Assembly (NCBI RefSeq): GCF_034702125.1
Contig: NC_085862.1
Coordinates: 13,174,838 to 13,238,837 of the forward strand
Reading direction: 5' to 3'
From: Engraulis encrasicolus
Taxonomy: Eukaryota > Chordata > Actinopteri > Clupeiformes > Engraulidae
DNA length: 64,000 nt
Made by a program: the position numbers and the translations under genes. The first letter of the stretch is position 1, and each line of letters starts with the position of its first letter. Below are positions 23,782-35,800 of the stretch, piece after piece. The notes beneath the pieces are model-generated. The model searched no databases, had not been told where the DNA came from, and saw only the letters and a list, made by a program, of their open reading frames with translations.

Positions 23782-24201
23782 ATGGTTGTCACGTACTGTA
23801 GCCTGCTGACCCACCTCCTCCTACTACGCCCACACTGTAGACTACATAATCCCGTCAAAAGTTTAGCAGGCTATTGCGAAGTCTCCTGCTTCCGGATTGT
23901 GGGACATTCAGACGGGTGCACAGGCAGACACAGGTTGGTAGATTTCTATAGAGTTTCAATGGGAAAACGTGAAGTTTGGTGCATCCTCGCATTTAGTCTT
24001 CTTCGAATTTCTCCGCTTTCTTTGTCCAGCAGCGCTAGTTATTTCATGCTCCTCAGAAGCGATCTAGAGTCTGAACCGAAAGCAAACCTAGCTTGTACTT
24101 CGCAGGACTGCAATGAACTGGAACTGAGGTGGCTGCTAAGAGCACGTATCCTCTTTGACAGCGGTCGAAACATTGTAGCAGTCAGACGACGGCCGGAGTA
24201 G
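23782..24201 (+). CDS. Hypothetical 139-codon ORF, doubtful
   Basis: An open frame without low complexity. An internal methionine is followed by the hydrophobic segment CILAFSLLRISPLSL, and the frame ends RRRPE. I recognise no family. It lies 2.2 kb upstream of the MGST3 start codon in a stretch with more CpG than its surroundings, so it may instead be promoter or 5' UTR sequence for that gene. Without an intron or homology it should be treated as unproven. Confidence 0.15.
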   Translation: MVVTYCSLLTHLLLLRPHCRLHNPVKSLAGYCEVSCFRIVGHSDGCTGRHRLVDFYRVSMGKREVWCILAFSLLRISPLSLSSSASYFMLLRSDLESEPKANLACTSQDCNELELRWLLRARILFDSGRNIVAVRRRPE

Positions 24202-24944
24202 CCGGTCTCCTTGCAGCATTTTGCGCCCAGAATAATGTAGCCATTGCAGTGATGTTGTTGTGGGCAATATGGGGCTCGCCAACGATTCGACTGTCTGATG
24301 TCTGGCTGCGTTGGCTCTACGGTTTTGTTATTCTCTCAGCCAGCTGAAGGCCCATTCGCTATCCCAGACCTGCTCTTTGGTCTAAGTTAAAGTCTAAGTA
24401 GTGAAATCAAGTGCAAGTGCAAGTGACATGTTGCCTATTGTCGTCACACAGACACAATTTCATTAGGGTCACACCATTTATAAATTCTGACAAGTCATCG
24501 TTTCTTACGAAGTATAAAGACAGCAGCATAAAATAGTCTGCAAGAAGTAAGATCATCTCAAGTCTGTTGTTCATGCTGTTTATTTTTCCCAGTACTTCTA
24601 GAATTTTACCTCAGCACTCTACCAGAGATTCCAGGAGTAGCCTATTATAGACATTATGTCAATGTAATAGGTTCCAATTACTGTCAATGGTTCCCATAGA
24701 AAATCCCAGAGTGGTTGTGACATCACAGTGAGAACTCTCTTTTTTTGTGCTAAAATTCTAATGACATGATGGTACAGTAGGCCTACTCCTCAAGGGGTAA
24801 GAAGGCCCTGATCAACCTAAACTTCAACCCACTAGGATGAACACCAGCCGATTCCTAGTTCCATTGATGTGCAGGAAATGTAAGAGTATCCTTTGCCTCT
24901 AACATGCTGGTCTTCCTTATCCGAATGAATTAACTCAGTATAAT

Positions 24945-25115
24945 CAGGGCAGCCGTGGCCAAACGATTAAGCAGGTGGCCTTAATCAGATCAGGTCAGAT
25001 CAGAGGGTTGCAGGTTCCAATCCCACTCTTACCTCCCCCTACACCTCCATTCGTGGTTGAAGTGCCCTTGAGCAAGACACCCAACCCCCCACAATGCTCG
25101 AGGGACTGTAACCAA
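24945..25115 (+). mobile_element. tRNA-derived SINE, family 1
   Basis: CAGGGCAGCCGTGGCCAAAC head, GGTTGCAGGTTCCAATCC B-box region and the CCTTGAGCAAGACACCCAA body word. The tail is lost. Confidence 0.8.
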
Positions 25116-25265
25116 TGCTGTTTTCTGGATTACCCTGTGTGATCCTGGGCACCGCGAAACAGTCTGATGATAACACCCATGTACCATTCTGTCTGGTTTA
25201 GGATAGTCTGTAGTGACTGTAGCATTAGAGCGGGGCACAACCGACATACCACCACTCTGACATGA

Positions 25266-25636
25266 TACTATACCGCCATTTAGCCAGAGCCATCTAATAT
25301 CAGAGTTACGCCACTCCCATAGACCTCTATGGACCAATCTTTCCACAGCAATGGCGGCTCTAATGGAGCCTCACGGAGCGTTAACATGGAAATCCCCATT
25401 GACTTTAGTTCTATTAGAAGTTACTTAGTTCCAGGAGGTGGCCGTAGAACACAGAAAATGTGGTAAAGATAATGTAATTTGTTTGCACTTAATCTTTGTT
25501 TGGTATGTGATGGTTCTGTGTTAGTTTCCAACGAACAGAAGTTTACTGTTAAGAAACATTTTAATCTACGCGAATCTCATCACCAACCGACTTCCTGGTC
25601 CCCGGTTTGCGCAACTCTGTTATTAGATGGCTCTGC
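25266..25636. repeat. Inverted repeat pair about 26 bp long
   Basis: CAGAGCCATCTAATATCAGA near 25268 is mirrored by TTATTAGATGGCTCTG near 25618. Possible MITE; ends not defined. Confidence 0.45.
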
Positions 25637-26271
25637 ATTTAGCCATTTCGACACCAGTTGCTCGTAAGGGGAGCTGTCCACACGGGTGTGGTGCTGAATG
25701 CAATATTTGCCCTTGAAGTAGCTACAGCGTGCTATCATAGGTATATTCGGGATCTCGCTTGCACAGCTCAGATTGGAATGGTGGTATGTAACCCAGGGGT
25801 GCATTTCTGGAAAGCATAGTTGTTAACAGTTAGCAACTTCAGGCAGCTGTTAATGGGAAATTGCATTGAAACCAACAAAGTAGCTAACATAGTTAGGCCA
25901 GTAGGAGAGTGCCCGAATTCTATCCAAAAAACCTGTATTTGCCCAAATTCTCTAAAATACAGCTCTGGCCCACAGTATAAAAACATCAGGAACTCTAGTC
26001 CTAGGCTTAAGTTCCTGGGCTTAAGTTCCTGGAGTTAAGTTCCTGGGCCGATGTTCTGCAATATAAACGAGGCTACTGAAACCAAATTAAAAAAACAAAA
26101 CAGAGAGGAGAATGATCCCAGTAGAGTTGGGACTCTGCGCATCATCCCTCGGCTTGCAGGGGCATCACAGTGGGACAAACTTCAGGACTAGTCGGGTGTT
26201 TGATGAAGTCTTAAAAACTAAGCCGCAGTGTGCTCCAGCCTCTCCTCTTCAGGAGAATGATACCACATCAT

Positions 26272-26441
26272 GATCCCATATGCTCTTCCTCCGTCCAGGT
26301 ACCTCGGCCATCATGGTGCCCGTTGATCCCATATCTCTTCTCTCTTCCTCCTACAGGTACCAAAGCCATCATGGTGCCCGTTGATCCCATATCTCTTCTC
26401 TCTTCCTCCCAACAGGTACCAAAGCCATCATGGTGCCCGTT
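26272..26441 (+). repeat. Triplicated splice acceptor and start codon of MGST3
   Basis: Three tandem units (26272-26324, 26325-26382, 26383-26441; 53, 58 and 59 bp). Each reads GATCCCATA..., a CTCTTCCTCC tract, CAG, GTACC and CATCATGGTGCCCGTT. Candidate acceptors end at 26298, 26356 and 26415; ATGs lie at 26313, 26371 and 26430. Only the third ATG opens the MGST3 frame. The first two start ORFs of 23 and 32 codons, and the second overlaps the true start out of frame. Confidence 0.92.
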
Positions 26442-26562
26442 ACGGAGAATAGCGAGTACGGCTATGTGATCCTCACGGGGAGCTGCACCTTCTTCCTCAT
26501 GTCCTACCTCTCACACAACGTAGTCAAGGCTCGCATAAAGTACAACGTGCTGGTAGGTATAG

Positions 26563-26655
<93 letters not shown>

Positions 26656-28915
26656 TGTGTCTGTGTCTGCGTCTGTGTCTGTGTATCTGTGTGTCTGTGT
26701 GTGGTTTGTTCATTCCAATACACACATTAGACCACTCATTTCTGTAACCAGGGGGTAGGGGGTGTCATTTCAAAAATTACTAATTTACTAACTAACTTTC
26801 TTAAAACTTCGAATATTTTACATCTGAAACTGTAAACCATAATAATACAATCTATGGTATATATTTACCTTTTACCTGTTTACAGCACAGTAACATGACC
26901 AGGGCCTGTTTATTTTTAATCACTTGGTTTTGTGGTCTGCAGTGCACACTGGGAATGAGCTCCGAAAGTATAAACTTTATTTCTTGATACAGATGGCAAC
27001 GTTTCGATCCAGGCCTGAGAAATATCCCACTGATGGATAGAAACGTTGCCATTTGTAAAAAGAAATGGTAACACTTTATTTTAGGGATACATCTATTAGC
27101 ACTAATACACACAATGTGCCTGTATAAGTAACTTGTAAGGCATGTACAAAGCAAAATCAAACATTTGTTAGGCATGTATTCGCAAATGTCTTGTTCATGC
27201 ACAATAAGGGATTTATTACCAATGTAACCTTAGTAAGGACCTAGTAGGCCTTAGCTTTTGCTTAGTACATGCCTTACAAGCTACTTATGCAGGCATTAAC
27301 ATTGTATGTATTAGTGCTAATAGATGTCTCCCTAAAATAAAGTGTTACCACAGAAATATATTTTTGGAGCTCATTCCCAGTGTGCAGACCACTTCATCAC
27401 ACTGTCTACCGCTTTTGTCTGGCACCTGGATTGTTGTTTTGTGGATGTGCGCACCCCAACCTCCAATCACTTGGTTTTCCCCGAATGATGAACTCTGCTC
27501 TTACTTTGTCCCTAATCGCCCACAGTACCCTAAACTGTACAGTGACGACCCGGAGACCGGCACAATCTTCAACTGCATTCAGAGGGCACATCAGAACACG
27601 TACGTATTATGACATCATAATACAATCGCATGTGTATATGCAATAAAAGGAAAGGCCAATGTAACGGATTCCAACCAGCAGAGTTTGACGGTAGAACGTC
27701 AGTTAACCTCCCTCCCGAAGCCTCGTACAGTATCGGTAGCACTGAGCTATTGGTCTTTTCCTTTAACTCAGCGGTGTCGTGCTGTGCCTCCCATGCCCGA
27801 ACTGGTGCGTTGACTGGCAGGTCATAGGTTCAAGCCCCAGATTCTGACCCATTCTGAAAATAAAATCATCATGAATTGGCCTTACTTACCAGACCTCTGC
27901 TAGTTTAGCTCAATTTCCAGTCCCAATTTAAGATCAACTGCTGAAAGCTAAATTTGCCAGATTCTGACCCATTCTGGGAAAAAAAACCCCATCATAAATT
28001 GGCCTTACTTAGGCTTGCCATCCGCGTACACCCGCTCAGTTCTCATTTTCACTCACATTGAAGTTTTGGTCTACATTTTTCTGCAGTTTTCTTATGGTGC
28101 CATGAATGCATAATAACACATGCACAAACATGAAGAAAATTGTTAAGGTTTTCCTTCATGTTTCAGACATGTAAATGTTTTATATTTTACTGTCACGGAA
28201 ATTATACCATCGAAACATGTCCAGTAAAAGATAAAACTTACATGTCTGAAACAAAGGAAGACCTTAAGCAGTTTATTTAACAGTTAGACATAATGAACAT
28301 CATAGATCTATTACGAATATGAATACTTTATTGTCCACAGAGTGGAAATTTGTCTTCAGTTTCACCACGGACATACTCATTTTTAAAAACAATAATCCCA
28401 CAAAACACAATCAACAGAAGAGAACAAGCTATTATAAAAAATACATTTAAAATATTAAGTAAATATAAAAATGTACATTAGCACTCAGTAGAGTGTTTAA
28501 AAGAATAAATAATACATAATTAAACATGGAGAGTAGTTTATAGTCATATTATGTTCTTCTGCTCTGTTCAGAAATGAGGCCCTGACTCCCTTCTTGTTCT
28601 TCCTGGCTGTTGGAGGCATCAAGCATCCAGTAAGTAAACAAGATCCCTTTACACTCAACTCTTGTTTATAAGATGATGACATGTGTTTGGCTAACTCTCT
28701 CTCTATCTCTCTCTCCCCCTCTCTCTCTCTCTCTCTCTCTCTCTCGCTCGCTCGCTCTCTCTTTCACAAACTCTCTCTCTCTCTCTCTCTGTTTGTTTGC
28801 TTTCAGCGTGTGGCCAGTGCTTTGGGAATGACCTGGATTGTGAGCAGGGTAATATTTGCCCGTGGATATTACACTGGAGGTAAGAATACTACATACAGTA
28901 AAAGAGGGAGCCCTA

Positions 28916-29010
<95 letters not shown>

Positions 29011-30682
29011 GCGTGTGCGTGTGCGTGCGTGCCTGTGTTTGTGCGTGTGTGTGTATGTGTGAGGGAGAGAAAGGGGTGGGGTGATGCTTGCTGAAGACAT
29101 GCTATATGCAGTATGCTTAACAAGATACGCTTAAATTGTTTGAAAACGGTGAAGCAGGCAGTATTGATTTTGCCATCACAGTACAGTATATTGTAGGAGG
29201 TCCAGAGTTTTTGTCTATTTACATGACAACTAGACAGATGTTTGGCTCCACTGCTGCTGACGAGTAGCATCATGCATCAGCTGTGTTCAGAAGAATGATC
29301 TAGAACCTGCTGGCATGTTCACGCCGCAAGTCAGAGCGTTTGGGAACCAGAAAGTTGGAATGTGATGCAAACCGAAAAAAATACCTCTGAAGTAGCATTA
29401 AGGTTCTTGAGATTTTAGCTGTTTTATTAAAAATGTGGGTATGTTAGAGCTGAATGAACACATTCTAGTGCAAAAGTAAGCTTCTATCTAGCTTTTAAAT
29501 GCAACTGATTTCATGTTTTTATGTGCTTCTGAGGCTGAGATCTTTAGGCTTTAATAGGGAAAGGGTACCTTTTCCTAAAAAAAAGGCTTAGGCTAAAATG
29601 TGTTAAAGCGATGGTTCGGAGTAGAATCACCCTAATGCCATTTGAACCGTGACACCCATCCACCATTACACCCGAAGTGTTTTCTGCCGCAGGCTTACAT
29701 CAACAGAGTTGCCGTGTTATTCGATGTTTATTCCGGATAGCTTGACTCAAGCGCATATGGATCCTGGGCACCGTCTCCAAACTTTCCCCACAAAAATAAC
29801 ATGTCATGACACCAAACTTCTACAGTATAACACATGTGGTTTGTACTCACAAAAAGATGAATTTGAAACTTTGTACATAGTCCAGGAGTTTATTAGTAAC
29901 AACACACGAGACGATTAGCTTTTCTGCTGCTAAACATCCGTCGACGTCACTTCCTCCAGCTGGGACTGTAAGGTTTGTGTTTTAGTCCACAGCCAGGATA
30001 TATGCACGAGTGTGGCATCGTCTTCTATTTATTAAACGTGGTAAAATTTAAATCCGAAGTGGTTAATTTCTAGTTGTAGCGCAAGCTGTCTTTTTGAGTT
30101 TTCCGCCTTCCGGACTCACGTGTATTTGTTTCCATTAACAAAGTCCCAGCTGGAGGAAGTGACGTCGACGGATGTTTAGCAGCAGAAAAGCTAATCGTCT
30201 CGTGTGTTGTTACTAATAAACTCCTGGACTATGTACAAAGTTTCAAATTCATCTTTTTGTGAGTACAAACCACATTTGTTATACTGTAGAAGTTTGGTGT
30301 CATGACATGTTATTTTTGTGGGGAAAGTTTGGAGACGGTGCCCAGGATCCATATGCGCTTGAGTCAAGCTATCCGGAATAAACATCGAATAACACGGCAA
30401 CTCTGTTGATGTAAGCCTGCGGCAGAAAACACTTCGGGTGTAAAGGTGGATGGGTGTCACGGTTCAAATGGCATTAGGGTGATTCTACTCCGAACCATCG
30501 CTTTAAGTGCTGTGGGTGCTGCACTTTTCACTTTTTAAAAAATGCTAATGCAGTAATGACTTGTGTACTTGACAGATCCTGCGAAGAGGAGGCGCGGGGC
30601 GTTCGGGGACTTGGCTCTCATGGGACTCTTCGTGACCTCTCTGAACTGCGCACGACTCATGCTGGGTTGGCACTGGAATTGA
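26430..30682 (+). CDS. mgst3: Microsomal glutathione S-transferase 3 (copy 1), five coding exons
   Basis: MGST3 is a four-helix MAPEG membrane protein of the ER and mitochondrial outer membrane that uses glutathione for peroxidase and leukotriene C4 synthase-type reactions. Coding exons: 26430-26552, 27526-27599, 28572-28629, 28807-28879, 30576-30682, all with GT-AG borders and a continuous frame of 144 residues (the human protein is about 152). Visible blocks are [15 protein letters not shown] (helix 1), the MAPEG signature [12 protein letters not shown] followed by NE (the Arg, Asn and Glu that contact glutathione in relatives are kept), [13 protein letters not shown] (helix 2), [20 protein letters not shown] (helix 3) and [12 protein letters not shown] (helix 4). 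The start is the third of three duplicated ATGs. Intron 1 begins with a (GT)n repeat 12 bp after the exon. Intron 2 carries a palindromic MITE and intron 4 carries a (GT)n repeat and a 905 bp palindrome. The upstream non-coding exon was not identified. Confidence 0.95.
26565..26655 (+). repeat. (GT)n microsatellite just after the first MGST3 donor
   Basis: About 45 GT units, then CTGTGT variants to about 26700. It begins about 12 bp after the GTAGGT donor at 26553. Confidence 0.95.
27067..27349. mobile_element. Palindromic MITE (GGTAACACTTTATTTTAGGG family), copy 2
   Basis: Same ends and interior as 20881-21163. Lies in MGST3 intron 2. It is bracketed by inverted words (AGTGCACACTGGGAATGAGC at 26940 and GAGCTCATTCCCAGTGTGCA at 27367), so it sits inside an older inverted repeat. 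Confidence 0.9.
27775..27880 (+). mobile_element. tRNA-like SINE head fragment
   Basis: CATAGGTTCAAGCCCCAG matches a B box. The downstream phrase CAGATTCTGACCCATTCTG is repeated at 27838 and 27959. Confidence 0.4.
28310..28460 (-). repeat. LINE 3' end fragment (minus strand)
   Basis: CTTTATTGTCCACAGAGTGG followed by AAATTTGTCTTCAG resembles the inverted 3' UTR of fish non-LTR elements. Short relic in MGST3 intron 3. Confidence 0.4.
28918..29005 (+). repeat. (GT)n microsatellite in MGST3 intron 4
   Basis: About 44 GT units grading into GTGC repeats to about 29032. It begins about 38 bp after the donor at 28880. Confidence 0.95.
29602..30506. mobile_element. 905 bp TTAA-flanked long palindrome in MGST3 intron 4
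   Basis: TTAA at 29602-29605 and 30503-30506. Arms of about 365 bp (29602-29966 and 30143-30506) are near-perfect reverse complements, starting AGCGATGGTTCGGAGTAG. The spacer is about 176 bp. Each arm holds the same 89-codon ORF on opposite strands, a consequence of symmetry. No transposase domain is visible. Confidence 0.92.
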
Positions 30683-30764
30683 GGGCATACTGTATGTTGC
30701 CAAATCATCAAGGCAAAGTGATGCCCAATAATCATCTTCATGGTGGCCAGAGGGGTACACTAAG

Positions 30765-30890
30765 AAGCTGGTTCAGGAGTAAACCAGGTTAAGTCTAGTC
30801 CAGGCTCTAGTCCAGGCTCTTCTATTAGATGATTTACTTCTTAACTTAACCTGGTTTGTTCCTGAACCAGCTTATTAGTATAGGCCCTTG
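30765..30890. mobile_element. Palindromic MITE (AGCTGGTTCAGG family) in the MGST3 3' UTR
   Basis: AGCTGGTTCAGGAGTAAACC at 30770 is mirrored by TTGTTCCTGAACCAGCTT at 30855, ending TATAGGCCC. Larger relatives lie at 37273-37654 and 42388-42720. Confidence 0.8.
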
Positions 30891-31116
30891 GTAATGCAAA
30901 ACAGGCACAAAACCCACAACAAATACAAGCAAATACATCAAAAGGCCAAAACAATAAAATTCCACAACACAAAAACGTAATATGCTGCAATGATTTGAAT
31001 GCACTATATACTCTGTATAAGAAATGTAAAGAGATATGGGGGTGGTTGGGCTAGTTTCAGCCAAGGTTTTTTTTTCCGTTTGTATGATATTCTGTAATCC
31101 TATCCTTTGTAATGTG

Positions 31117-31122
31117 AATAAA
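31117..31122 (+). terminator. mgst3: Polyadenylation signal of MGST3 copy 1
   Basis: AATAAA 435 bp after the stop codon, the first canonical hexamer at a sensible distance. Confidence 0.6.
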
Positions 31123-31379
31123 ACAGGCAGCTAAAGTTTGCCAAGACTATTGAAGTATGATTATGATTATTTCAAGTCATTTAAAGCACCACAGTAGGCC
31201 TAAAATATTTCCCTCCTCTGAAAACACTTCACTTAAAGCCCATTCTATCGTGCATTATGACATTATATTTATAACAAATTCTAATGTGCATCATAATTAG
31301 TCACAGTTGAATATACCTACACTTATAATACTTCATGATTTATTATATCAATAGTTATAACTACATCTAGCTTATAATG

Positions 31380-31512
31380 CCTTATAAATACATTACATTA
31401 CATTACATAAATACATACAATAAATACATAAAATAAATACATACATTACATTACATTACATAAATACATACAATAAATACATAAAATAAATACATACAAT
31501 ACATAAATACAG
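31380..31512 (+). repeat. (ACATT)/(ATAAATAC)n simple repeat
   Basis: ACATTACATTACATAAATAC recurring with CAATAAATACATAAAATAAA. Non-coding. Confidence 0.85.
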
Positions 31513-31851
31513 GGGTGTTATTTATATAAGGTGTTTATTTTCCATTGAGGGGCATTGGTCGATTTTATTTTGCAACCCTTGTAAGGTGTTTGTGTTTTTG
31601 TTACACAGACTGTGTTCGGTCATTTTGACCTGGGTATATAGAAATATAATTGAAAAGGGGAAAAAAGAATAGCTCATATTCACCCTCATGTTCCCTATAT
31701 GCTTGTGAATTTCTGTGTATATATGTTTTTGAGAGTGAGAGATACACAGAGAGAAAGATAAGGAGACGCTGAAGAAATTGAGTCAACTCAATTCAAGCTG
31801 TTGGTTTGAGCCACTAGTGCTCTTATCGCACAAGTTTGCAACATAATGCCC

Positions 31852-32394
31852 AGGGGTGGAAAAGTAACTAATTACTTTTACTCAATATTGTACTTGAGTA
31901 GCTTTTATGAATACTTTGTACTTTTTAAGTAATTTTTTAAATTAATACTTTTACTTGTACTTGAGTACATTTTGACCCAAGTACTTTACTCAATTACACT
32001 GGAACCTGGCCTGAGTACTGGGTAAAAAAAACTAGACTGAGAAAATGCCATGCAAAATAATACAACAATTTGCTGGAGAGGAAAGCTTATTCAGAATGGC
32101 ACACAGCACTTCCACTATTTTACTTGTCCCACCTATCTTGGATCAATGTATTGGATGATGGCTGGTGCAGAGGCTATGGAGGACGATATTCAAGAAAAAG
32201 AAACATGACATTCTCGAGAGGAAAGCTAATTAAAAGTAACTCAAATTACATTTTAAGTGGACTACTTTTTACTTTTACTTGAGTAGATTTTTAGATAGGT
32301 AGCCTACTTTTACTTGTACTTGAGTAGAATTTAGGCAAAGTAAAGATACTTTTACTTGAGTACACATTTTCTGTACTCTTTACACCTCTGTTAA
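31852..32394. mobile_element. Non-autonomous hAT-like element, relative of 1974-2533
   Basis: Left end CAGGGGTGGAAAAG, right end CTTTACACCTCTG, with ACTTGAGTA words throughout. Flanks ATAATGCC and TTAATGCC match at 7 of 8. Confidence 0.82.
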
Positions 32395-32868
32395 TGCCCA
32401 ACTGGAGGACCGAACAATATCTGCACTCCTTTTTCCATATAGGGCGTTGAGAAGGATACAGTTCCAATTGGGGAGCATTAATCCATTTTATTTTTCAGTT
32501 CTAAGGGGGCGGCGGCAGGCTTATAATGAGGTCAAGGGGGCATTGGGTGGCTTATGATGAGGCCAAGGGGGCCTTTGATCAAAAAAGGTTGAGATCCACT
32601 GGGCAAAGCAGTAAACACTCTGTGGCCAGGGTGAAGTGCTTATGCAACCAGTGACCAATTTGCATTCCAGGTCCAGATGATGAAAAGGTTTGGTGGCCAC
32701 GCCCATGGTGACTACTCAGACATCAGGCTAGTTTCACTGTTCAGGAAGGGTCACTCACCAAGACAGTTGGTTAGTTGTATTCCTGTACATTTACTTACCA
32801 AGCCTAGTCAGAACATAGATTTTATCCATCAACATCTGCTTCGAGTTGTGTCAACCAATCAGGAAAAA

Positions 32869-35800
32869 ATGGTGACACTTTCGAAAGAATATGGGTATGT
32901 TGTGTTCACGGGCTGCGCTTCCCTAGTGCTCATGAAGTACCTCTCCAGGAAACTGTCGAAGGCGCGCGAGCAGTATAATGTACAGGTAAGCCTTTGGTTT
33001 TTGGAAAATCTTCGGTTGCTACTACAGCAGATCCTCAGTGAACTTTCCGGCGTATGTAGGTCTAGTGACAATTTTTGATCTGTTTTAATTCACAGTTACC
33101 ACAGATGTACAGCGATGACTCGGAGATATTCAACAGGATGCAAGTTGATCGTCAAAACACGTGTGTAGCTAGTGGAAGTTTGATGCTTACAATCTTTGTT
33201 TGGAAACATCTTTGTTGTCACCTTTGACAAATATGACAGCTCCGGAGATGTATGCAAATAGGAATTATGTGATACTGTGACAAACAGGCCAGTGTAATGC
33301 ATGCGTAATAACCTTATCGCTATCTATGAATGCTGTTCCGTGCGTAACGCACATGACGGGAACAATCCTCAAAGTCCTTTAGTGACTGTGCTGCTGACTA
33401 CTGTTCTGCTCTGTCTTTCAAGTGCTGAACAAATAGCTCCATTCCTTTTCACGTTGTCCATCGGCGGCCTGCAGCATCCAGTAAGTTGACAATTACAATT
33501 TCAAGACCTAATGTATAATATTACTGACAGTCCAATATTACTGTCTGTCGTATTGTCTGTATCGCTCTGTGATTATTTCATCACGTCCATTTCAGCGCCT
33601 GGCCAGTGCTTTTGGGATCTTCTGGATTGCAAGCAGGGTAGTCTCTGCACGTGCGTGCTGTAGTGAGGGTAAGTAAACACCACTTTCCTCTTAGAGATGC
33701 GTCCCAACCCATGGTACAGTTTCTCCAAAAGAGGAGGAGGGATTTTTTTAAATTTATTAATGTATGTATTCATTCATGAGAATTAACATTGTTGCTTATT
33801 TCCAGAATTCATGCTACCCATTCAATAATGTTCCCTTTTTCATGAATACTTACCACCACCATCAAATTCGAAGTATTCATTATGACTGGGAAAATGGCAT
33901 TTTTCATACATGAAAAGGGGAATCTTCTCCATGGTCTATTATTTTGAATTTGAAGAGTTAAGATGCAAAACCCCCTAACTCCATTCCTGAAGACCTGCAC
34001 TTCTATATTTTTAGATAACCCTGTTGTTGGTTTGGTTTACATTCATGTACTTGATAATACATATAAAAAGTTATATTACATAAATAAAATTAAAACATAA
34101 GCAATTTTGATAGCTTTGTATTAAATAAAAATGAATTAAGATTATTTTCTGAAAAGGCACTTAGGGGGTTTTGCATCTGAACTCTTCATTTCCAGAAATA
34201 GACATTTTTAGTTGCAAAAATGACTATACTTGGGCCATACAAGAAAATCTTAGTTTATTAGTTAGTAAACTTCCATGAAAAGATCAAATGTGGCAATAGG
34301 CAACCCAGTTTCAATGAGCGGCATAGTTGCAGTACCTTTTTTGACCATTTCCTGCACAGTGCACCTTTAAGCAGAGAGTCCTTACTCTTATGGAGATTAA
34401 AACAATTGAACAGAGGTGGGGGACATGCAGATAGGGGGGGGGAAAGTAATCTCTCCCATCCTCCTGACCAGCACACACACTACACCTGGACGCTAGAGGA
34501 TGACATTTTTCAGGAATTCCCGTGGGTCCCGCGGGTCCTGCGGGATTCCCGCGGGATGGGAGTAAAATTTTTAAAGATGAACGGGAGCGGGCAGGAGCGG
34601 GAGTAAAGATGAATAGGAGCGGGCAGGTGCGGGAATAAAAATGAACGTGAGCGGGAATGCCGCTTAATTTTTCTTTAAAAAACGAAAAAAACCAAAAACC
34701 AAAAACTAAAAAAAAGGCTCGTTTTTTAGACGAAACAGGATTGGGGTTGATTTTGAGTGGGCGTGGGCAGGATTGGGAGACATTCTTTTCAGGAGTGGAC
34801 GGGATGGGATTTGTTTCTTTTACTCCAGTCCGGGATGGGATTTTTTTTTCTGGGACCGGGATGGGACGGGAGTGAAAATCCACTCCCGTGTCATGCTCTG
34901 CTGGACGCACAGCACCAATATAACTGTTACCAGGGCCGCTGAACACTCTGCCTGCATGAGCCCACGACGAAACCATATGAAAGGGTCCCCTCTCAGCGTA
35001 ATGCCCCATCACGTAAATGCTATAGCGCCAGCATGTCAATGAAGGGTGGATAGGATGGCTCGAAGAAGTGATGCAAACTGTATCACATGGTGCTGCTGCT
35101 GTGTGCATGTGAAGAGTCTCATCCAGCCACATCATGTAAATGTATAGAAAAAGAAAAGGGAATGCTTCACTGGGTCCTGTATCAAACTTCCATGAAAAGA
35201 TAAAAAAAACACTTTTTGAGGCACTCCTTACTAAAGTTAAAAGGCCTTTATTGAACACTGGCTACATGCCTACGTGTTTTCGACCCATTGCAATGTCTTT
35301 TTCATTTTCATTTATTTATCCTTTATTTAGCCAGGATTGTCCCATTGAGACTAGAGTCTCTTCTGCCAGGGAGTCCTGGCAGATTTCATGTAAATGTATA
35401 AGTTGTAAGTAGGGTTGTGACTTGACCCAGGAGGCCAGGCTCAAACCTGGGTCCCCAAGGGCATGCGAGCCCAAATGAGGGGGGTTAAATGCGCTGCTGC
35501 GCCACAGCACCCCCAACCTATTGGTTTCTAACACTGACATATTGTACTGTACATACGTATTTATTAGAGATGCACCGGATCCTGATTTTTAGGATCCTGC
35601 CGGATACCGGATCCACTGCTTAAGATCCTGCCGGATCCCGAACTGGATACCGGATCCTACGAAAGGGTTGAAACACATAGCCTACTCACACACGTGGGCC
35701 CTTTTTATCACGTTGGCTCAAACTATTTTGACTTAAAAGCCTCGGCTACCGGATCCTGGATCCTGGAACCGGATCCGGATAGTCTGAAAAAACCCTATTA

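Noticed and set aside
29649..30460. Two near-identical 89-codon ORFs on opposite strands
   Set aside because: They are mirror images in the arms of a palindromic element; no domain recognised.
32677..32868. 64-codon N-terminal extension of MGST3 copy 2
   Set aside because: In frame, but MVTLSKEYG at 32869 matches the normal MGST3 start; the upstream part looks like untranslated sequence.
34311..35258. 315-codon minus-strand ORF, the longest in the window
   Set aside because: It runs through a MITE remnant and a hAT-like element with GCGGG words. No family is recognisable and it overlaps MGST3 intron 4. Open by composition only.
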